Source: an uncultured Scytonema sp.
GTDB lineage: Bacteria > Cyanobacteriota > Cyanobacteriia > Cyanobacteriales > Nostocaceae
DNA length: 64,000 nucleotides
Reading direction: 5' to 3'
Assembly: GCA_937873135.1 (NCBI GenBank)
Contig: CALMVQ010000213.1
Span: 1-64,000 of the forward strand
The notes under the pieces are model-generated. The model ran no database searches. It worked only from the letters and a program-made list of their open reading frames with translations, and had not been told where the DNA came from. The translations under genes and the position numbers were made by a program. Shown here in pieces: positions 17,998 to 27,791 of this stretch; position 1 is the stretch's first letter, and every line of letters starts with the position of its first letter.

Positions 17998-18810
17998 TCA
18001 CTCTTCATGAACGACTGCTTTCTTTGCAGGAACCAAGCCACGTCTTCCTGGCATTTGAGAAAGTAGAAGGAAACGACGTAGATGTTGTAGGTGTTGAGTA
18101 TCCCCAAGCTGTTCGAGGTTTTCTAAAGCTTCTTTAAAGGTTAAGTTAGAACGGTATAAAATGCGGAAGGCTTTTTTGAGGATAAGTAAGTCCTCAGATT
18201 TGAAGCCAGCGCGTTTGAGTCCCACAAGGTTGAGAGTTCGCAACCTTGCCGGATTTCCTTCTGCAAGCATATAGGGAGGTACATCATGGACAATCCGAGC
18301 CATACCTCCCACCATTGACAAGCGACCGATATGTACAAATTGATGAACGCCGACAATCCCACCCAACCTTGCAAATGACTCTATGTGGACATGACCTCCT
18401 AGAGACACAGTGTTGGGAATTATGACATTGTCTTCAATGACACAATTATGTCCCACATGGGCATAAGCCATGAGCAGGTTGTTATTCCCAATCACCGTTG
18501 CTTCACCTGCACCAGTGGCACGGTTTATCGTTACGTACTCGCGAATTACGTTATCGTCGCCAATTTTGGCCCAGCTTAGTTCTCCTACATACTTGAGATC
18601 CTGGGGTTCCATGCCAATAGCGGCTCCAGGAAAAATCTGATTTCGCGCTCCGATTTCCAGAGGTCCCTCTAGCACGACATGAGCGCCAATTACGGTTTCA
18701 CAACCTACTTTTACATGCGGTCCAATGACAGCATAGGCACCGATTTGTGCTGTTGGGTGGAGTTCCGCATTAGGATGAATGACAGCAGTTGGATGAATAA
18801 GTGTTTTCAA
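17998..18810 (-). CDS. lpxA: UDP-N-acetylglucosamine acyltransferase
   Basis: A 270-residue left-handed beta-helix enzyme that performs the first step of lipid A synthesis, acylating UDP-GlcNAc at the 3 position. The hexapeptide repeats are evident (IHPTAVIHPNAELHPTAQIG onward), the catalytic His is in YAHVGHNCVIEDNV (about residue 126), and the C-terminal helical region follows. Length is normal. It lies 64 bases before lpxB and 172 bases after fabZ on the same strand. Confidence 0.96.
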   Translation of the reverse strand: MKTLIHPTAVIHPNAELHPTAQIGAYAVIGPHVKVGCETVIGAHVVLEGPLEIGARNQIFPGAAIGMEPQDLKYVGELSWAKIGDDNVIREYVTINRATGAGEATVIGNNNLLMAYAHVGHNCVIEDNVIIPNTVSLGGHVHIESFARLGGIVGVHQFVHIGRLSMVGGMARIVHDVPPYMLAEGNPARLRTLNLVGLKRAGFKSEDLLILKKAFRILYRSNLTFKEALENLEQLGDTQHLQHLRRFLLLSQMPGRRGLVPAKKAVVHEE

Positions 18811-18982
18811 GAGTCCATCTCCAAAACAGTAAGCGTGCTGAGGGTATAAGAATTCAGTTACCGAAAGTATCGGGTTAGCAATTTAAGTGTGTGAGCGTTA
18901 AAAAAATTGATAATTTACATAATTATCCTTGCTAAGTGGTAACTGCACTTTTGGGTCGTGCCCTTACCACAAGAGCAAATTT

Positions 18983-19513
18983 TTATTTTTTAATAGAGAA
19001 CATCAGTTCGCCCTCAGCAGCGAGCTGACCGTCAACTTCGGCACGAGCTTGCATCTTACTGAATCGACGTTGCTTCATCCATAACAGTTCCACGGTCATC
19101 ACCAGCTGATCTCCTGGTACAACTTCGCGGCGAAAGCGGACTTTATCGATCCCTGCAAAGAGGAAAAGTCCCCCCTCAAACTCTGGTAATTGAGTCATCA
19201 CAACCCCACCAACTTGTGCCATTGCCTCTACAATCAGCACGCCTGGCATAATCGGATGTTCTGGAAAATGTCCTTGAAAATGCGGTTCGTTAAAAGTAAC
19301 GTTTTTTATGCCTACAGCAAGCTTCCCTGGCACGTAGTCAATAATCCTGTCTACAAGTGCGAAAGGGTAGCGGTGGGGTAGCAGTTTGTGAATTTCTTCT
19401 ACTGACAAAACAACTTTAGCCTCAGATTTTTGGACTGGGGCAGGATCTGACTGATTTTGGTTAGATGCTATTGTCGAAACATCGCTGGCTTTAACTTCGG
19501 TAAAGATTGACAT
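18983..19513 (-). CDS. fabZ: 3-hydroxyacyl-[ACP] dehydratase
   Basis: A 176-residue hot-dog-fold enzyme that dehydrates 3-hydroxyacyl-ACP in fatty acid elongation. The catalytic His is in [14 protein letters not shown] and the Glu in [18 protein letters not shown]. The frame extends further upstream, but the start at [12 protein letters not shown] is preferred because the extra 45 residues are basic, not conserved in type and lie in intergenic-looking sequence. Sharing an operon with lpxA and lpxC is usual, since both pathways compete for the same acyl-ACP. Confidence 0.95.
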   Translation of the reverse strand: MSIFTEVKASDVSTIASNQNQSDPAPVQKSEAKVVLSVEEIHKLLPHRYPFALVDRIIDYVPGKLAVGIKNVTFNEPHFQGHFPEHPIMPGVLIVEAMAQVGGVVMTQLPEFEGGLFLFAGIDKVRFRREVVPGDQLVMTVELLWMKQRRFSKMQARAEVDGQLAAEGELMFSIKK

Positions 19514-19728
19514 TGATACTAAGGTTAATTTTCTATTTTGGACTCTTTTGTAGGTGACGGCACGGGTTTTGAATTGCGAGTTGTTGGTTTTGAGTAGGGG
19601 CGGGTTTAATTGTATAACTCGTCGTGTGGAAACGAAAAATATTGTCAAACCCGCCCGTACAGTTGTTGGTTGTTAATTGTATTTTCTACTAAATCCTGAC
19701 CACTATTCATTAACCACTAACTCCTAAC

Positions 19729-20574
19729 TCATAACTGGTCTAAAATCCTTTGCGCCAGTTGAATGTGTAAATTGTGACTAGCTTTATACGCTAAAAAGTG
19801 AGCGCAGGGTAAAATTCCCAACAAGCTTAAATCTCCTACTAAATCCAAGATTTTATGACGGACTGGTTCATTTGCATACCGCAATGGCGGATTTACCCAT
19901 CCTTCAGGTCCACAAACTAGGGCATTTTCCAAGCTTCCACCTTTGATTAACCCTGATTGCTGTAGTTGTTCAATTTGATGAAGTAAACCAAAAGTACGGG
20001 CAGTTGCAATTTCAGTTGCGAAACTCTCACGGGCTTTGAGGAGGTTGGAAGTTGGCGACCAACTATGCCATTGGTTACCAATTGCGGGTAAGTCGAAGTC
20101 AATAGCATAAGTAAAACGGGTTTCTGCTGCTGGAAGGGCGCAGGCGAAGGCATCACCCTGCCGCACCCAAATTGGTTCGCTCACACGTGGAATCACTTTG
20201 TCTCCTGTCACTCTTTGTGACACTAACTCCACTTGGGCTATACTTGCTGTCCATATAGCCGCAGAACCATCCAAAAGCGGTACTTCCGGACCATCGATTT
20301 CAATCCGGGCATTATCTACACCCATCGCAGCTAGAGCCGCCAATAAATGTTCCACTGTCCGAACACTTGCCTCACCTTTACCTAATTGGGTCGAGAGAAC
20401 AGTTTGACTTACCGCCGCTACTTGTGCTGGGATGATGGGAGTCTCTGGCAAATCTACTCGGACAAAGTAGCGTCCACTTTCTACATTTGCTGGTAGTATC
20501 CGAACGCAGGTACTAACACCACTGTGCAGTCCCACTCCCGTTTGTGTGATTTCCGTTGCTATTGTATGTTGCAT
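19729..20574 (-). CDS. lpxC: UDP-3-O-acyl-N-acetylglucosamine deacetylase
   Basis: A 281-residue zinc enzyme performing the committed step of lipid A synthesis. Visible are GVGLHSG near the start, the zinc His in [28 protein letters not shown]-like [15 protein letters not shown], and the C-terminal [17 protein letters not shown] that supplies a zinc His and the Asp. Its last codons run into a heptanucleotide repeat stretch (about 19695-19735), so the C-terminus may have been trimmed or replaced; it ends RILDQL. Confidence 0.96.
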   Translation of the reverse strand: MQHTIATEITQTGVGLHSGVSTCVRILPANVESGRYFVRVDLPETPIIPAQVAAVSQTVLSTQLGKGEASVRTVEHLLAALAAMGVDNARIEIDGPEVPLLDGSAAIWTASIAQVELVSQRVTGDKVIPRVSEPIWVRQGDAFACALPAAETRFTYAIDFDLPAIGNQWHSWSPTSNLLKARESFATEIATARTFGLLHQIEQLQQSGLIKGGSLENALVCGPEGWVNPPLRYANEPVRHKILDLVGDLSLLGILPCAHFLAYKASHNLHIQLAQRILDQL

Positions 20575-20682
20575 ACTAGTGCCGCGAGGGCAGAATTAAA
20601 AATTAAAAATTAAAAAAGCCTGAGTTGGAAGCGTTTATAACAATAAGTGAATGGTAGGTTTATTTCCACGCTCCATGTATTA

Positions 20683-20734
20683 GTCATTAGTCATTGGTCG
20701 TTAAGTCATTAACAATTGACCAATGACTAATGAC
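20683..20734. terminator. Strong hairpin between bamA and lpxC
   Basis: A 17-base inverted repeat, GTCATTAGTCATTGGTC (20683-20699) with its exact complement at 20718-20734. Its arms consist of the heptamer-like TCATTAG unit. It lies just past the bamA stop. There is no clear T-tract on the transcribed strand, so it may attenuate or stabilise RNA more than terminate. Confidence 0.5.
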
Positions 20735-20744
20735 ATTTGACAGA

Positions 20745-23072
20745 TTAAAATCTCTCGCCAATACCAAAGTTAATCCTGCTACCACCATCATTATTGAGAC
20801 CGTAATCAATGCGAATAGGTCCTAGTGGAGAATTTACGCGTACTCCAATACCGTAGCCAAAACCAGTGCCGTCTTTATTCAGCAACTGAGCTGTCCGATC
20901 AGTTGTTCCCAAATCGGAACCGAAGTCAAAAAATAGTGCCCCACTGACAACTGAAAAAACTGGGAATCGATACTCAACCGACGCTTGCACAAAACTGCGT
21001 CCACTACTTAATCCTCCTTCTTCGTAACCTCTCACAGAGTTACTACCACCAAGAGAAAAGGCTTCGTAGGGAGGTAAGTCACCAAGTATGGTTCCTCCTT
21101 GGATGTTAAATGCGATCGCTTGTGGTCCTTTGGTGAAATGCGTAAAATTCACGGGGAAATATTGACTGTAGCTTCCTCTTAGCCTAGTCAGCAGAATACT
21201 ACCCACTCCAATTGGGGCTGATTGATCGAGTCCAAAGCGGACGATAGAACCTTTCGTGGGTTGCAGGGGGTTGTTGCGGCGATCCCGTGCGACTCCCAAT
21301 TGAAGGAACAGCAAGTCATCTCGACCCGTTCCAGATTCACTAAGTGAAAGTAGTCTATTCTGTCCTTCCGTGCCTTCGACTTGTCCAAACCTTCTCAGAT
21401 TACCGTCAGCATCTGTGATTGTAACTCGTTGATACTGTAAACCTGCTGAAGCTACCCATTGTCCTGACTCGAAAGGATTTTTGGCTAAGGGCCGCGTGAA
21501 AGTGACACCACCGCCCAGACGGACAACTCGGGGGCGATCGCCTGTTGCGCTTGGATTACTTGGGTTAACGGTTTCAATACTGTGATCTTTACCTTCAAAA
21601 ATCAATGAAACCGATTGACGGCGGAAAATCTCAGCTGTGTAGGAAGTCCTGTAAGGGTCTCCTTTTATCCAAGGATCTGTAAAGCGGAAATCAAACAGCG
21701 TTTCCCGCTGTCCTAATTGGAATTCTGCTGCTAATTTTTGGTTTCTTCCTCCCAGGTTTTGCTGCTGATAGCTAATGGTACCAAATAGCCCGGTTGAAGA
21801 ACTAACACCAGCCCCTGCGCCTATGGAACCACTATTACGCTCAACGACATTGACCAAGACATCAACTTTACTAGGGTCAGTACCAGGGTTAAGACCGACA
21901 TTGACATCTTCAAACAGTCCCAATCCATATACCCGCTGTAAGTCTTTTTGGACTGTGTTGCGATTAAATACTTTTCCTGGTTTAAGTTGAAGTTCTCGCG
22001 TTATGACGTAACTTCTCGTCCGTCCCCGAATCGGTTTTCCTTGTGAGTTTGTTTCCTGACCTTGTTTATTGCGGAACCGAATTTGAATATTTTCTACCAC
22101 CCCTTCAGCCACTTGTAAAGTGACAACGCCATTGTCAGCGACTTGCGGCGCTCCAATCACGTTCGCTAAAACATAACCTTGATCTTGATAACGCTTGACT
22201 AACTGCTTGATGCTCTCTTGCAAGTCTCGCAGGTTGAGGATTTTACCATACTGATCGCGAAAGATTCCATCCACAAGGTCAGGAGATAGGACCGAAGGAA
22301 CACCAGTACCGGGATTTGCTTGCACTTGCACTTTGGTCAGCGTGGGGTTTGGTCTGACAATGAAGGTCACTCGCACACCCAACGGAGTATCTTCTGGCGT
22401 CGCCTGGACGTTGGAGAAGAATCCTGTGGCAAATATAGCGTTGATATCTTCTTGCAATTGAGAACGAGTTGTCGTTCGTCCAGGTTGGGTGCGAATTACT
22501 TTGTAAATTTCATTCTCCAGTTGCGGTGAGAGTTGTCCTGCCTCGGCTCTAATTGACAATTCAGACACCAATACACGGGTTTCATCTGCTGTTGATGGCG
22601 CTGGCTCTTGGTTTGGTTGAGTATTGTCTGGAAATACAGGTTGAGTTGCCGGTGGATTAGGATTTGTCTGTTGTTGGTTGCTGGGTTGGGTAGGGAAAGG
22701 TGTTTGTTGTTGGTTGCTGGGTTGAGTAGGGAAAGGCGTTTGTTGTTGGTTAGTTGGAACTTGAGGGGAAGTATCGGGGATGGTGGGCAAAGGCGTTTGA
22801 GGGGAAGTGTCTGTCGGAAATATTTGTGAAGTTTTCTGCGTGGTAGAGGTTGGGGCAATTTCCTTTGACACACCGACTGCTGATAAACCTCTTAATGCTT
22901 CGGCTGTCCCAACTTGATTTTTTGTAGGTATGAAAACCTCTAGAGTATTTTTTGAACTTTTGGCTGTTTGTGCATTTACATTCAGCGTGCCCCCTAGAGG
23001 GGCTGCAATCGTAACCACTGTCATTAAAAAAGGCGATAAGAACATTTTATTGAGATTCCTCTTGACATCCAC
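20745..23072 (-). CDS. bamA: Outer-membrane assembly protein BamA (Omp85)
   Basis: A 775-residue outer-membrane protein that inserts beta-barrel proteins. A signal sequence covers about residues 10-35. A Pro/Gln/Thr-rich linker follows (about 70-160), with the unit PFPTQPSNQQQT present twice in tandem. Three POTRA domains occupy about 165-420, and the 16-strand barrel about 430-775, ending in Phe (NFGIGERF), the usual insertion signal. Barrel motif VRGYEEGGLSSGRSF is present. The track start is GTG at 23072; the ATG at 23045 is an alternative. Cyanobacterial genomes often place it ahead of lpxC as here. Confidence 0.95.
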   Translation of the reverse strand: MDVKRNLNKMFLSPFLMTVVTIAAPLGGTLNVNAQTAKSSKNTLEVFIPTKNQVGTAEALRGLSAVGVSKEIAPTSTTQKTSQIFPTDTSPQTPLPTIPDTSPQVPTNQQQTPFPTQPSNQQQTPFPTQPSNQQQTNPNPPATQPVFPDNTQPNQEPAPSTADETRVLVSELSIRAEAGQLSPQLENEIYKVIRTQPGRTTTRSQLQEDINAIFATGFFSNVQATPEDTPLGVRVTFIVRPNPTLTKVQVQANPGTGVPSVLSPDLVDGIFRDQYGKILNLRDLQESIKQLVKRYQDQGYVLANVIGAPQVADNGVVTLQVAEGVVENIQIRFRNKQGQETNSQGKPIRGRTRSYVITRELQLKPGKVFNRNTVQKDLQRVYGLGLFEDVNVGLNPGTDPSKVDVLVNVVERNSGSIGAGAGVSSSTGLFGTISYQQQNLGGRNQKLAAEFQLGQRETLFDFRFTDPWIKGDPYRTSYTAEIFRRQSVSLIFEGKDHSIETVNPSNPSATGDRPRVVRLGGGVTFTRPLAKNPFESGQWVASAGLQYQRVTITDADGNLRRFGQVEGTEGQNRLLSLSESGTGRDDLLFLQLGVARDRRNNPLQPTKGSIVRFGLDQSAPIGVGSILLTRLRGSYSQYFPVNFTHFTKGPQAIAFNIQGGTILGDLPPYEAFSLGGSNSVRGYEEGGLSSGRSFVQASVEYRFPVFSVVSGALFFDFGSDLGTTDRTAQLLNKDGTGFGYGIGVRVNSPLGPIRIDYGLNNDGGSRINFGIGERF

Positions 23073-23466
23073 ACACCACTACAAGGCAATCATGTTCTGA
23101 TACAACTAAGATTAGAAACATTATTTCTTTACTTTTGCCTTTTGTAAGCATTCAGCGGTCAGGGGTCAGCAATGAACGAAGTTACATAAATCTTCGCTTC
23201 TTCGCTGGTCAATGACTACAAATCATACAGGCTGATCAGAGTCAAGGCTAATGGCTGAATGCTTACTGCCTTTTTACTTTATAAAACAAATGGCAACAGG
23301 CGAAAAAAAGTATTGTTTTTGGCTTTTCTAATTTTCACGTATCGTAAACCATAGAGAAAAAGCTATGTGCCAGAGTACATGGGTGTCAGCTTTTTACTAT
23401 ATTGCAGCAACAAATGCTACTTGCTTTTTACGTACTTTCCGGTGTTTTTGGGTGATATTAAAATTT
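23073..23466. other. Gap with inverted repeat between purC and bamA
   Basis: No gene seen. TAAGCATTCAGC (23145-23156) and GCTGAATGCTTA (23254-23265) are exact inverted copies 97 bases apart, flanking GGTCAGGGGTCAGCAATG. The arrangement suggests a small mobile repeat. The AT-rich part before 23073 probably holds the bamA promoter. Confidence 0.4.
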
Positions 23467-24207
23467 CTAAGTATTAATTTTTACGGCTTTGAGTACTCTT
23501 TGTAAAACCTCCTGGTAAGCATTCTCTACGTTTCCTAAGTCCCGGCGGAAGCGGTCTTTATCCAATACTCGGCGGTCGGGGTCTTCTTTAAAGGAAGTAT
23601 CCCACAAACGACAGGTATCGGGGCTAATTTCATCTGCTAAAAGCAACTGCTGTTGTGAGTCCACGCCAAATTCTAATTTGAAGTCTACTAAGGTAATACC
23701 GCACCCCTGAAAAAAGTCACCAAGGAACTCGTTGATTTGCAATGCTAGATGGGTAATTGTGTCAACTTGTTCCGGGGAAGCTAATTTTAGGAGATAGAGG
23801 CGATCACGTGTTAACAAAGGATCTCCCAAAGAGTCGTCTTTGTAATAAAACTCTACCAAAGGCTTTTTTAGTACAGTGCCTAGTGGCAATCCTGTTTGTT
23901 GACACAAACTTCCTGCAGCAATGTTTCTGACAACGACTTCTAAAGGTATAATTTTCACCCTGATCACCCGCATTTGATTCGCTGCTGGGCTGTCCAGATA
24001 GTGAGTTTTCATACCCTGCTTCTCCAACTCTTGAAATAATTTGCTGGAAATGCTACAGTTGATTACTCCTTTTCCCAAGATACTGCCATGCTTTTGGGCA
24101 TTAAAGGCGGTTGCGTCGTCTTTAAACTCAGTCAGTAAGACTTCAGGATCGTCAGTTGTGTAGAGGATCTTAGCTTTGCCTTCGTAGATTTTTGAGCAGA
24201 TTGACAT
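23467..24207 (-). CDS. purC: Phosphoribosylaminoimidazole-succinocarboxamide synthase
   Basis: A 246-residue SAICAR synthetase, a purine biosynthesis enzyme that joins CAIR and aspartate using ATP. Motifs: IYEGKAKILYTTDDP, the DDATAFNAQK signature, VVVRNIAAGSLC, LVDFKLEFGVD and ADEISPDTCRLWD. Length is typical. It is the most upstream gene of the minus-strand run, 394 bases ahead of bamA, so co-transcription with the lpx genes is doubtful. Confidence 0.96.
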   Translation of the reverse strand: MSICSKIYEGKAKILYTTDDPEVLLTEFKDDATAFNAQKHGSILGKGVINCSISSKLFQELEKQGMKTHYLDSPAANQMRVIRVKIIPLEVVVRNIAAGSLCQQTGLPLGTVLKKPLVEFYYKDDSLGDPLLTRDRLYLLKLASPEQVDTITHLALQINEFLGDFFQGCGITLVDFKLEFGVDSQQQLLLADEISPDTCRLWDTSFKEDPDRRVLDKDRFRRDLGNVENAYQEVLQRVLKAVKINT

Positions 24208-24663
24208 GGCGTCTTTAATAAAGTTACGGGTAATATACAGCTTTGAGATTTTTTTGGCTTAACCATTTTATCTTTCATTAACCAATGAGCACCCATTGAA
24301 GAAAACCGCGCAGCAATTGAGAACTAGTCGGTGAATGCCAAGCACGAAGCGCATTCACAAGCCGATTCTCTGTTGTGAAATTCAAAATTCAAAAATTATT
24401 CTTGTAAAATTGTTTTGTCCCTAAAGAGTGAAAAGAGTATTTTTGACGTTAAATCAGATTTTTGGCGGGATAAACAGAAAATCATTCCGTACTTATCAAA
24501 GTCTAAAAAAGCACTCCTTCACTTGCACATGACAGTGAAATTTAATAAAATTGGTATCGGATGAATCTCAAGATAAATCAGCCAATTTCAGAAAATCAAA
24601 ATAAGGTAGCTGGTCATTTAGCTTCAGATTTAACAAGAGGGTGTCAATCTATGTGGAGAAAAA
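24208..24663. other. Divergent promoter region
   Basis: A 456-base region between purC (minus) and the small gene at 24664 (plus). It contains an imperfect hairpin at about 24319-24378 (GAGAACTAGTCGGTGAATGC against GCATTCACAAGCCGATTCTC) and otherwise AT-rich DNA. Nothing coding is seen. Confidence 0.4.
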
Positions 24664-24924
24664 ATGGATAGCAAAGAAGATTTTCTCTATCCCCGCAGTC
24701 GATACTACGGTCAGGTTAGGCCAGAAAACTTAGTTTTCAATGCCAACTTGCAAGAATTTGCCCAAAGAGTTAGCTACATTTGCAATCTAGAAACATCTGG
24801 TAAACTACCGCCTGAAGAAGCTTACGAGCAAGTCAAAAGTCTTTGGAAGCAGCTAAAACAATCGAAACAAGAACTGAAAATTGGGGAAAACGGCTTTCAG
24901 GACGAGAGTGATTCAGGGAACTAA
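24664..24924 (+). CDS. Small conserved cyanobacterial protein
   Basis: An 86-residue helical protein starting MDSKEDFLYPRSRYYG, with FNANLQEFAQRVSYICNLE and the Lys/Gln-rich WKQLKQSKQELK. I recognise it as a short protein widespread in cyanobacteria with no assigned function. No membrane segment. It is convergent with the adenylate cyclase gene, 38 bases away. Confidence 0.75.
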   Translation: MDSKEDFLYPRSRYYGQVRPENLVFNANLQEFAQRVSYICNLETSGKLPPEEAYEQVKSLWKQLKQSKQELKIGENGFQDESDSGN

Positions 24925-24962
24925 AAGAGTGAGGAACCTCCTCACTCCTGTCTCCCTTATGT

Positions 24963-27560
24963 TCACTTTCTCAACATCGTCCAAACTCCATCCCAAGAGT
25001 CTGGAGGAGGCTGTTTCAAGTAGTTACGAGTGCGTTCTAGGTGTATAGAAACAGCTTGGTCTTTAGGTCGGATTCGTTTAGCGGCTTCAAAATAGGCGAT
25101 CGCAGTTGGGAAATCTCCCGATAAATAAGCAACCCGTGCATCTTGATAGTGGGACAAAAATTCATGGGTGGAGTCGTCAAGCGGAGTATTGCGATCGCCA
25201 ATTAACTCGTAGACATTGACTGCCTGATATTTCCCTTTCACCCGAATTTTGTCTAACTCTCGCACCCAGATGTGATCGCTGCATAACTGGTAAGTAAATT
25301 CACTTAAAATAATGTCGCAATGATATTCCTTCGTCACTCCTTCCAAGCGTGAACTTAAATTCACGCCATCTCCAATCACAGTGTAATCCATCCGTTTTTG
25401 GGAACCGATATTACCTGAAACAACTTCTCCAGAACTAATTCCAATTCCAATATGAATTTGTGGCTGTTCTTGGATAATTCGCCGTTGATTAAATTCTGCG
25501 AGTCGATGTCGCATATCCAGTGCTGCCTGTACCGCTTTCCAGGCATGATTTTCAGTGAGTGGTAGAGGTGCACCAAAAACCGCCATTAAAGCATCACCAA
25601 TAAACTTATCTAAAGTTCCTTCGTGGTTAAAAACTGCCTCCACCATCGTTTCAAAATATTGATTCAGCAACGATACCACCTCTGCGGCTCCCAGATTTTC
25701 CGTCAGTGTCGTGTAGCCGCGAATATCAGAAAATAAAATGGTGACTTCCTTGCGTTCACCCACCATTAAAGCATCGTCCCCCAACGCCATCACTTGTTCT
25801 GCCACACGGGGAGTCAAGTAGCGGTACATGGTTGTTTTCATCCGTTTTTCCTGACTGATGTCTTCCAATACAACCAAACCACCCCGTACCCCGCCTTCTG
25901 GGTTGGTAAGAGGGTTAACAGTAAGATTGACGCTGCGTTCAATTGGTTTGATACTAGTAGCACTCAGGAGTATCGGCTTAGAAGCTAGGGGAATGTTCCA
26001 GGGAATGAAAATATTTGGGTAGGCGCGATCTCGCATCGCTAAGATGTAAGTTTCATTCGTATTTTCTCCACTCGTAACTTCTGACTCCTGACTCTTAACT
26101 CCTAACTCCTCACTATTGACATGATACAGTCCTACCGTCAAACTTTGCTCTGGAACAAAATGTCTTGCTCCAGTTTTTAGACTGTCTTCTAAGCGTGTTT
26201 GTAAATTTTCAATCGGCACAACCTCCCAAACCAAGCGCTCAATCAAATTTTTTTCCCACAGATGCTTATTATTTTTGCCATGAACTTCTGCCGTTGGACA
26301 ACCTAGAAGCGCCAGTGCTGCATCATTTATCGTCACAATTTTACCTTCCATATCCGTGGAAATTACGGCATTTGACAGACTTTGGAGAATGTCTTTTTGA
26401 TATTGTTTTTCTAATAGCACATTTTCAAACAAACGGGCATTTTCTAAAGCAATTCCTGCCTGAATATTAAAAGCCCGCATAAATTCTTCATCTGAAGCGG
26501 TAAAATAGCCTTGCTGCTTATTAATTAACTGTGTGACGCCGATCAATTCATTAGCTGAATTAAAAACTGGTAGACACAGAATGTTACGAGTTTCGTACCC
26601 AGTCTTTGCGTCTGTCGTCGGATCAAAGCGGGGATCTTTATAAGCATCAGCAATATTTAGCCCTTTACCAGTGGAAGCCACATAACCTGCAATACCACGG
26701 TTAGAGGAAATACGAATTTCCATCATCGTTTGCCCATCTGCAGCCGCCACCTTTGTCCAAAGTTGCTGCATTTCTTTGCGATACAAAAACAGAGTGCTGC
26801 GATCTGCTTGCATTAAAATCCGGGCTTGCTCCATGACTATCTGCAAAGTAACTTCTAGATCCAGACTTTGCCCTAGTGTTTGAGTCGCTCGTAAAAGAGC
26901 CGCAGCACCCCTCTGATTGCGAGCTGCCACATAAAAAGACTGGCAGCTTTCTAAAATAATGCCAATAGAAGAGGCAAAGTCTTGAAAACACTCCTCATCT
27001 TCGCTATTAAAGGGAATATCTCCAGCTTTATTCGCCAACTGCACAACTGCTACAACCTGGTTTTTACTGCTGAAAACAGGCATACATAAGATACTATGCA
27101 TCTTATAGCCCATTTGCTTTTCTAAGTCAGAGCTAAAGAGTGGGTGAGCAGAGGTGATGTTCAGAAATTCTCCTGTACTGGCAACATGCCCTGGAATGCC
27201 AAGATTGATAGGAGTACGAATTTCTACAGGCTTGTGAGTATTCTTTTCCGGAATCTTTGACCATAACTGACCTTTATCATGGTCAACTAAAAAAATGGTA
27301 GTATGTTCGGCTTCAAGAATTTGACCAATTTTCAGTGTAATCGCCTCTAACACCTTTTCCAGCATATTTTCGAGGGCTTCATTGTTGATGAGTTCAATTG
27401 CCCTAATAAATTGTTGAAATTCGGCAGTAATAAAGTCGAGTAAGCAAACAAATTCGCTGACAGAAAGATCTTTGACGCGACTCAGAAGAGATTGAGTGCG
27501 ATTAACTTGAGTTAGTTCAGTTAATGTAGCCAAGACGCTACCAGTGCTAAGGAGTGCCAT
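24963..27560 (-). CDS. Adenylate cyclase, GAF-GAF-PAS-cyclase (CyaB type)
   Basis: An 865-residue class III cyclase resembling Anabaena CyaB1/CyaB2, whose GAF domains bind cAMP. Order: two GAF domains (about 55-205 and 230-380; NKAGDIPFNSEDEE, NILCLPVFNSANELIG), a PAS domain (about 390-475), the cyclase (about 600-785) and a short TPR-like tail (about 800-845). Metal Asp are in FSDIRGYT and IGDALMAVFG; adenine-selecting Lys and Asp are in DKFIGDA and MDYTVIGDG; transition-state Asn/Arg in GVNLSSRLEG. An STRR tract inside the gene (26076-26120) adds about 15 Ser/Glu-rich residues (near 480-495) without a stop. Confidence 0.93.
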   Translation of the reverse strand: MALLSTGSVLATLTELTQVNRTQSLLSRVKDLSVSEFVCLLDFITAEFQQFIRAIELINNEALENMLEKVLEAITLKIGQILEAEHTTIFLVDHDKGQLWSKIPEKNTHKPVEIRTPINLGIPGHVASTGEFLNITSAHPLFSSDLEKQMGYKMHSILCMPVFSSKNQVVAVVQLANKAGDIPFNSEDEECFQDFASSIGIILESCQSFYVAARNQRGAAALLRATQTLGQSLDLEVTLQIVMEQARILMQADRSTLFLYRKEMQQLWTKVAAADGQTMMEIRISSNRGIAGYVASTGKGLNIADAYKDPRFDPTTDAKTGYETRNILCLPVFNSANELIGVTQLINKQQGYFTASDEEFMRAFNIQAGIALENARLFENVLLEKQYQKDILQSLSNAVISTDMEGKIVTINDAALALLGCPTAEVHGKNNKHLWEKNLIERLVWEVVPIENLQTRLEDSLKTGARHFVPEQSLTVGLYHVNSEELGVKSQESEVTSGENTNETYILAMRDRAYPNIFIPWNIPLASKPILLSATSIKPIERSVNLTVNPLTNPEGGVRGGLVVLEDISQEKRMKTTMYRYLTPRVAEQVMALGDDALMVGERKEVTILFSDIRGYTTLTENLGAAEVVSLLNQYFETMVEAVFNHEGTLDKFIGDALMAVFGAPLPLTENHAWKAVQAALDMRHRLAEFNQRRIIQEQPQIHIGIGISSGEVVSGNIGSQKRMDYTVIGDGVNLSSRLEGVTKEYHCDIILSEFTYQLCSDHIWVRELDKIRVKGKYQAVNVYELIGDRNTPLDDSTHEFLSHYQDARVAYLSGDFPTAIAYFEAAKRIRPKDQAVSIHLERTRNYLKQPPPDSWDGVWTMLRK
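26076..26120. repeat. Heptanucleotide repeat (STRR) inside the cyclase gene
   Basis: Degenerate seven-base units of the type CTCCTGA/CTCTTAA/CTCCTAA, four to five copies, lie in frame between the PAS and cyclase domains. Similar tracts occur between genes at about 19695-19735, 33880-33905 and 40950-40980. On the coding strand the units read as LGVKSQESEV-type residues. Confidence 0.75.
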
Positions 27561-27791
27561 GGGAATTTTAGATTTTAGATTTTAGATTTTTATTAAATGC
27601 GTGGAAATAAACACAACCATCTTACAAAACGTAAACACGCCTGAAACCTTGATCAATGACAAATGACGGGCATAACCAATTACGTTTATTTGTGCTAACC
27701 CACCTAAAATGTAAGAAATCGTTAGTTCATGATTAACGTTTCAGATCTTTTTTAAGAATAAATAATCCAAAATCCCAAATCCAAAATTGGA

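Noticed and set aside
17934-18107. Longer lpxB start
   Set aside because: It would overlap lpxA by 110 bases, and the added residues do not look like LpxB, which begins MRIFISTGEVSG.
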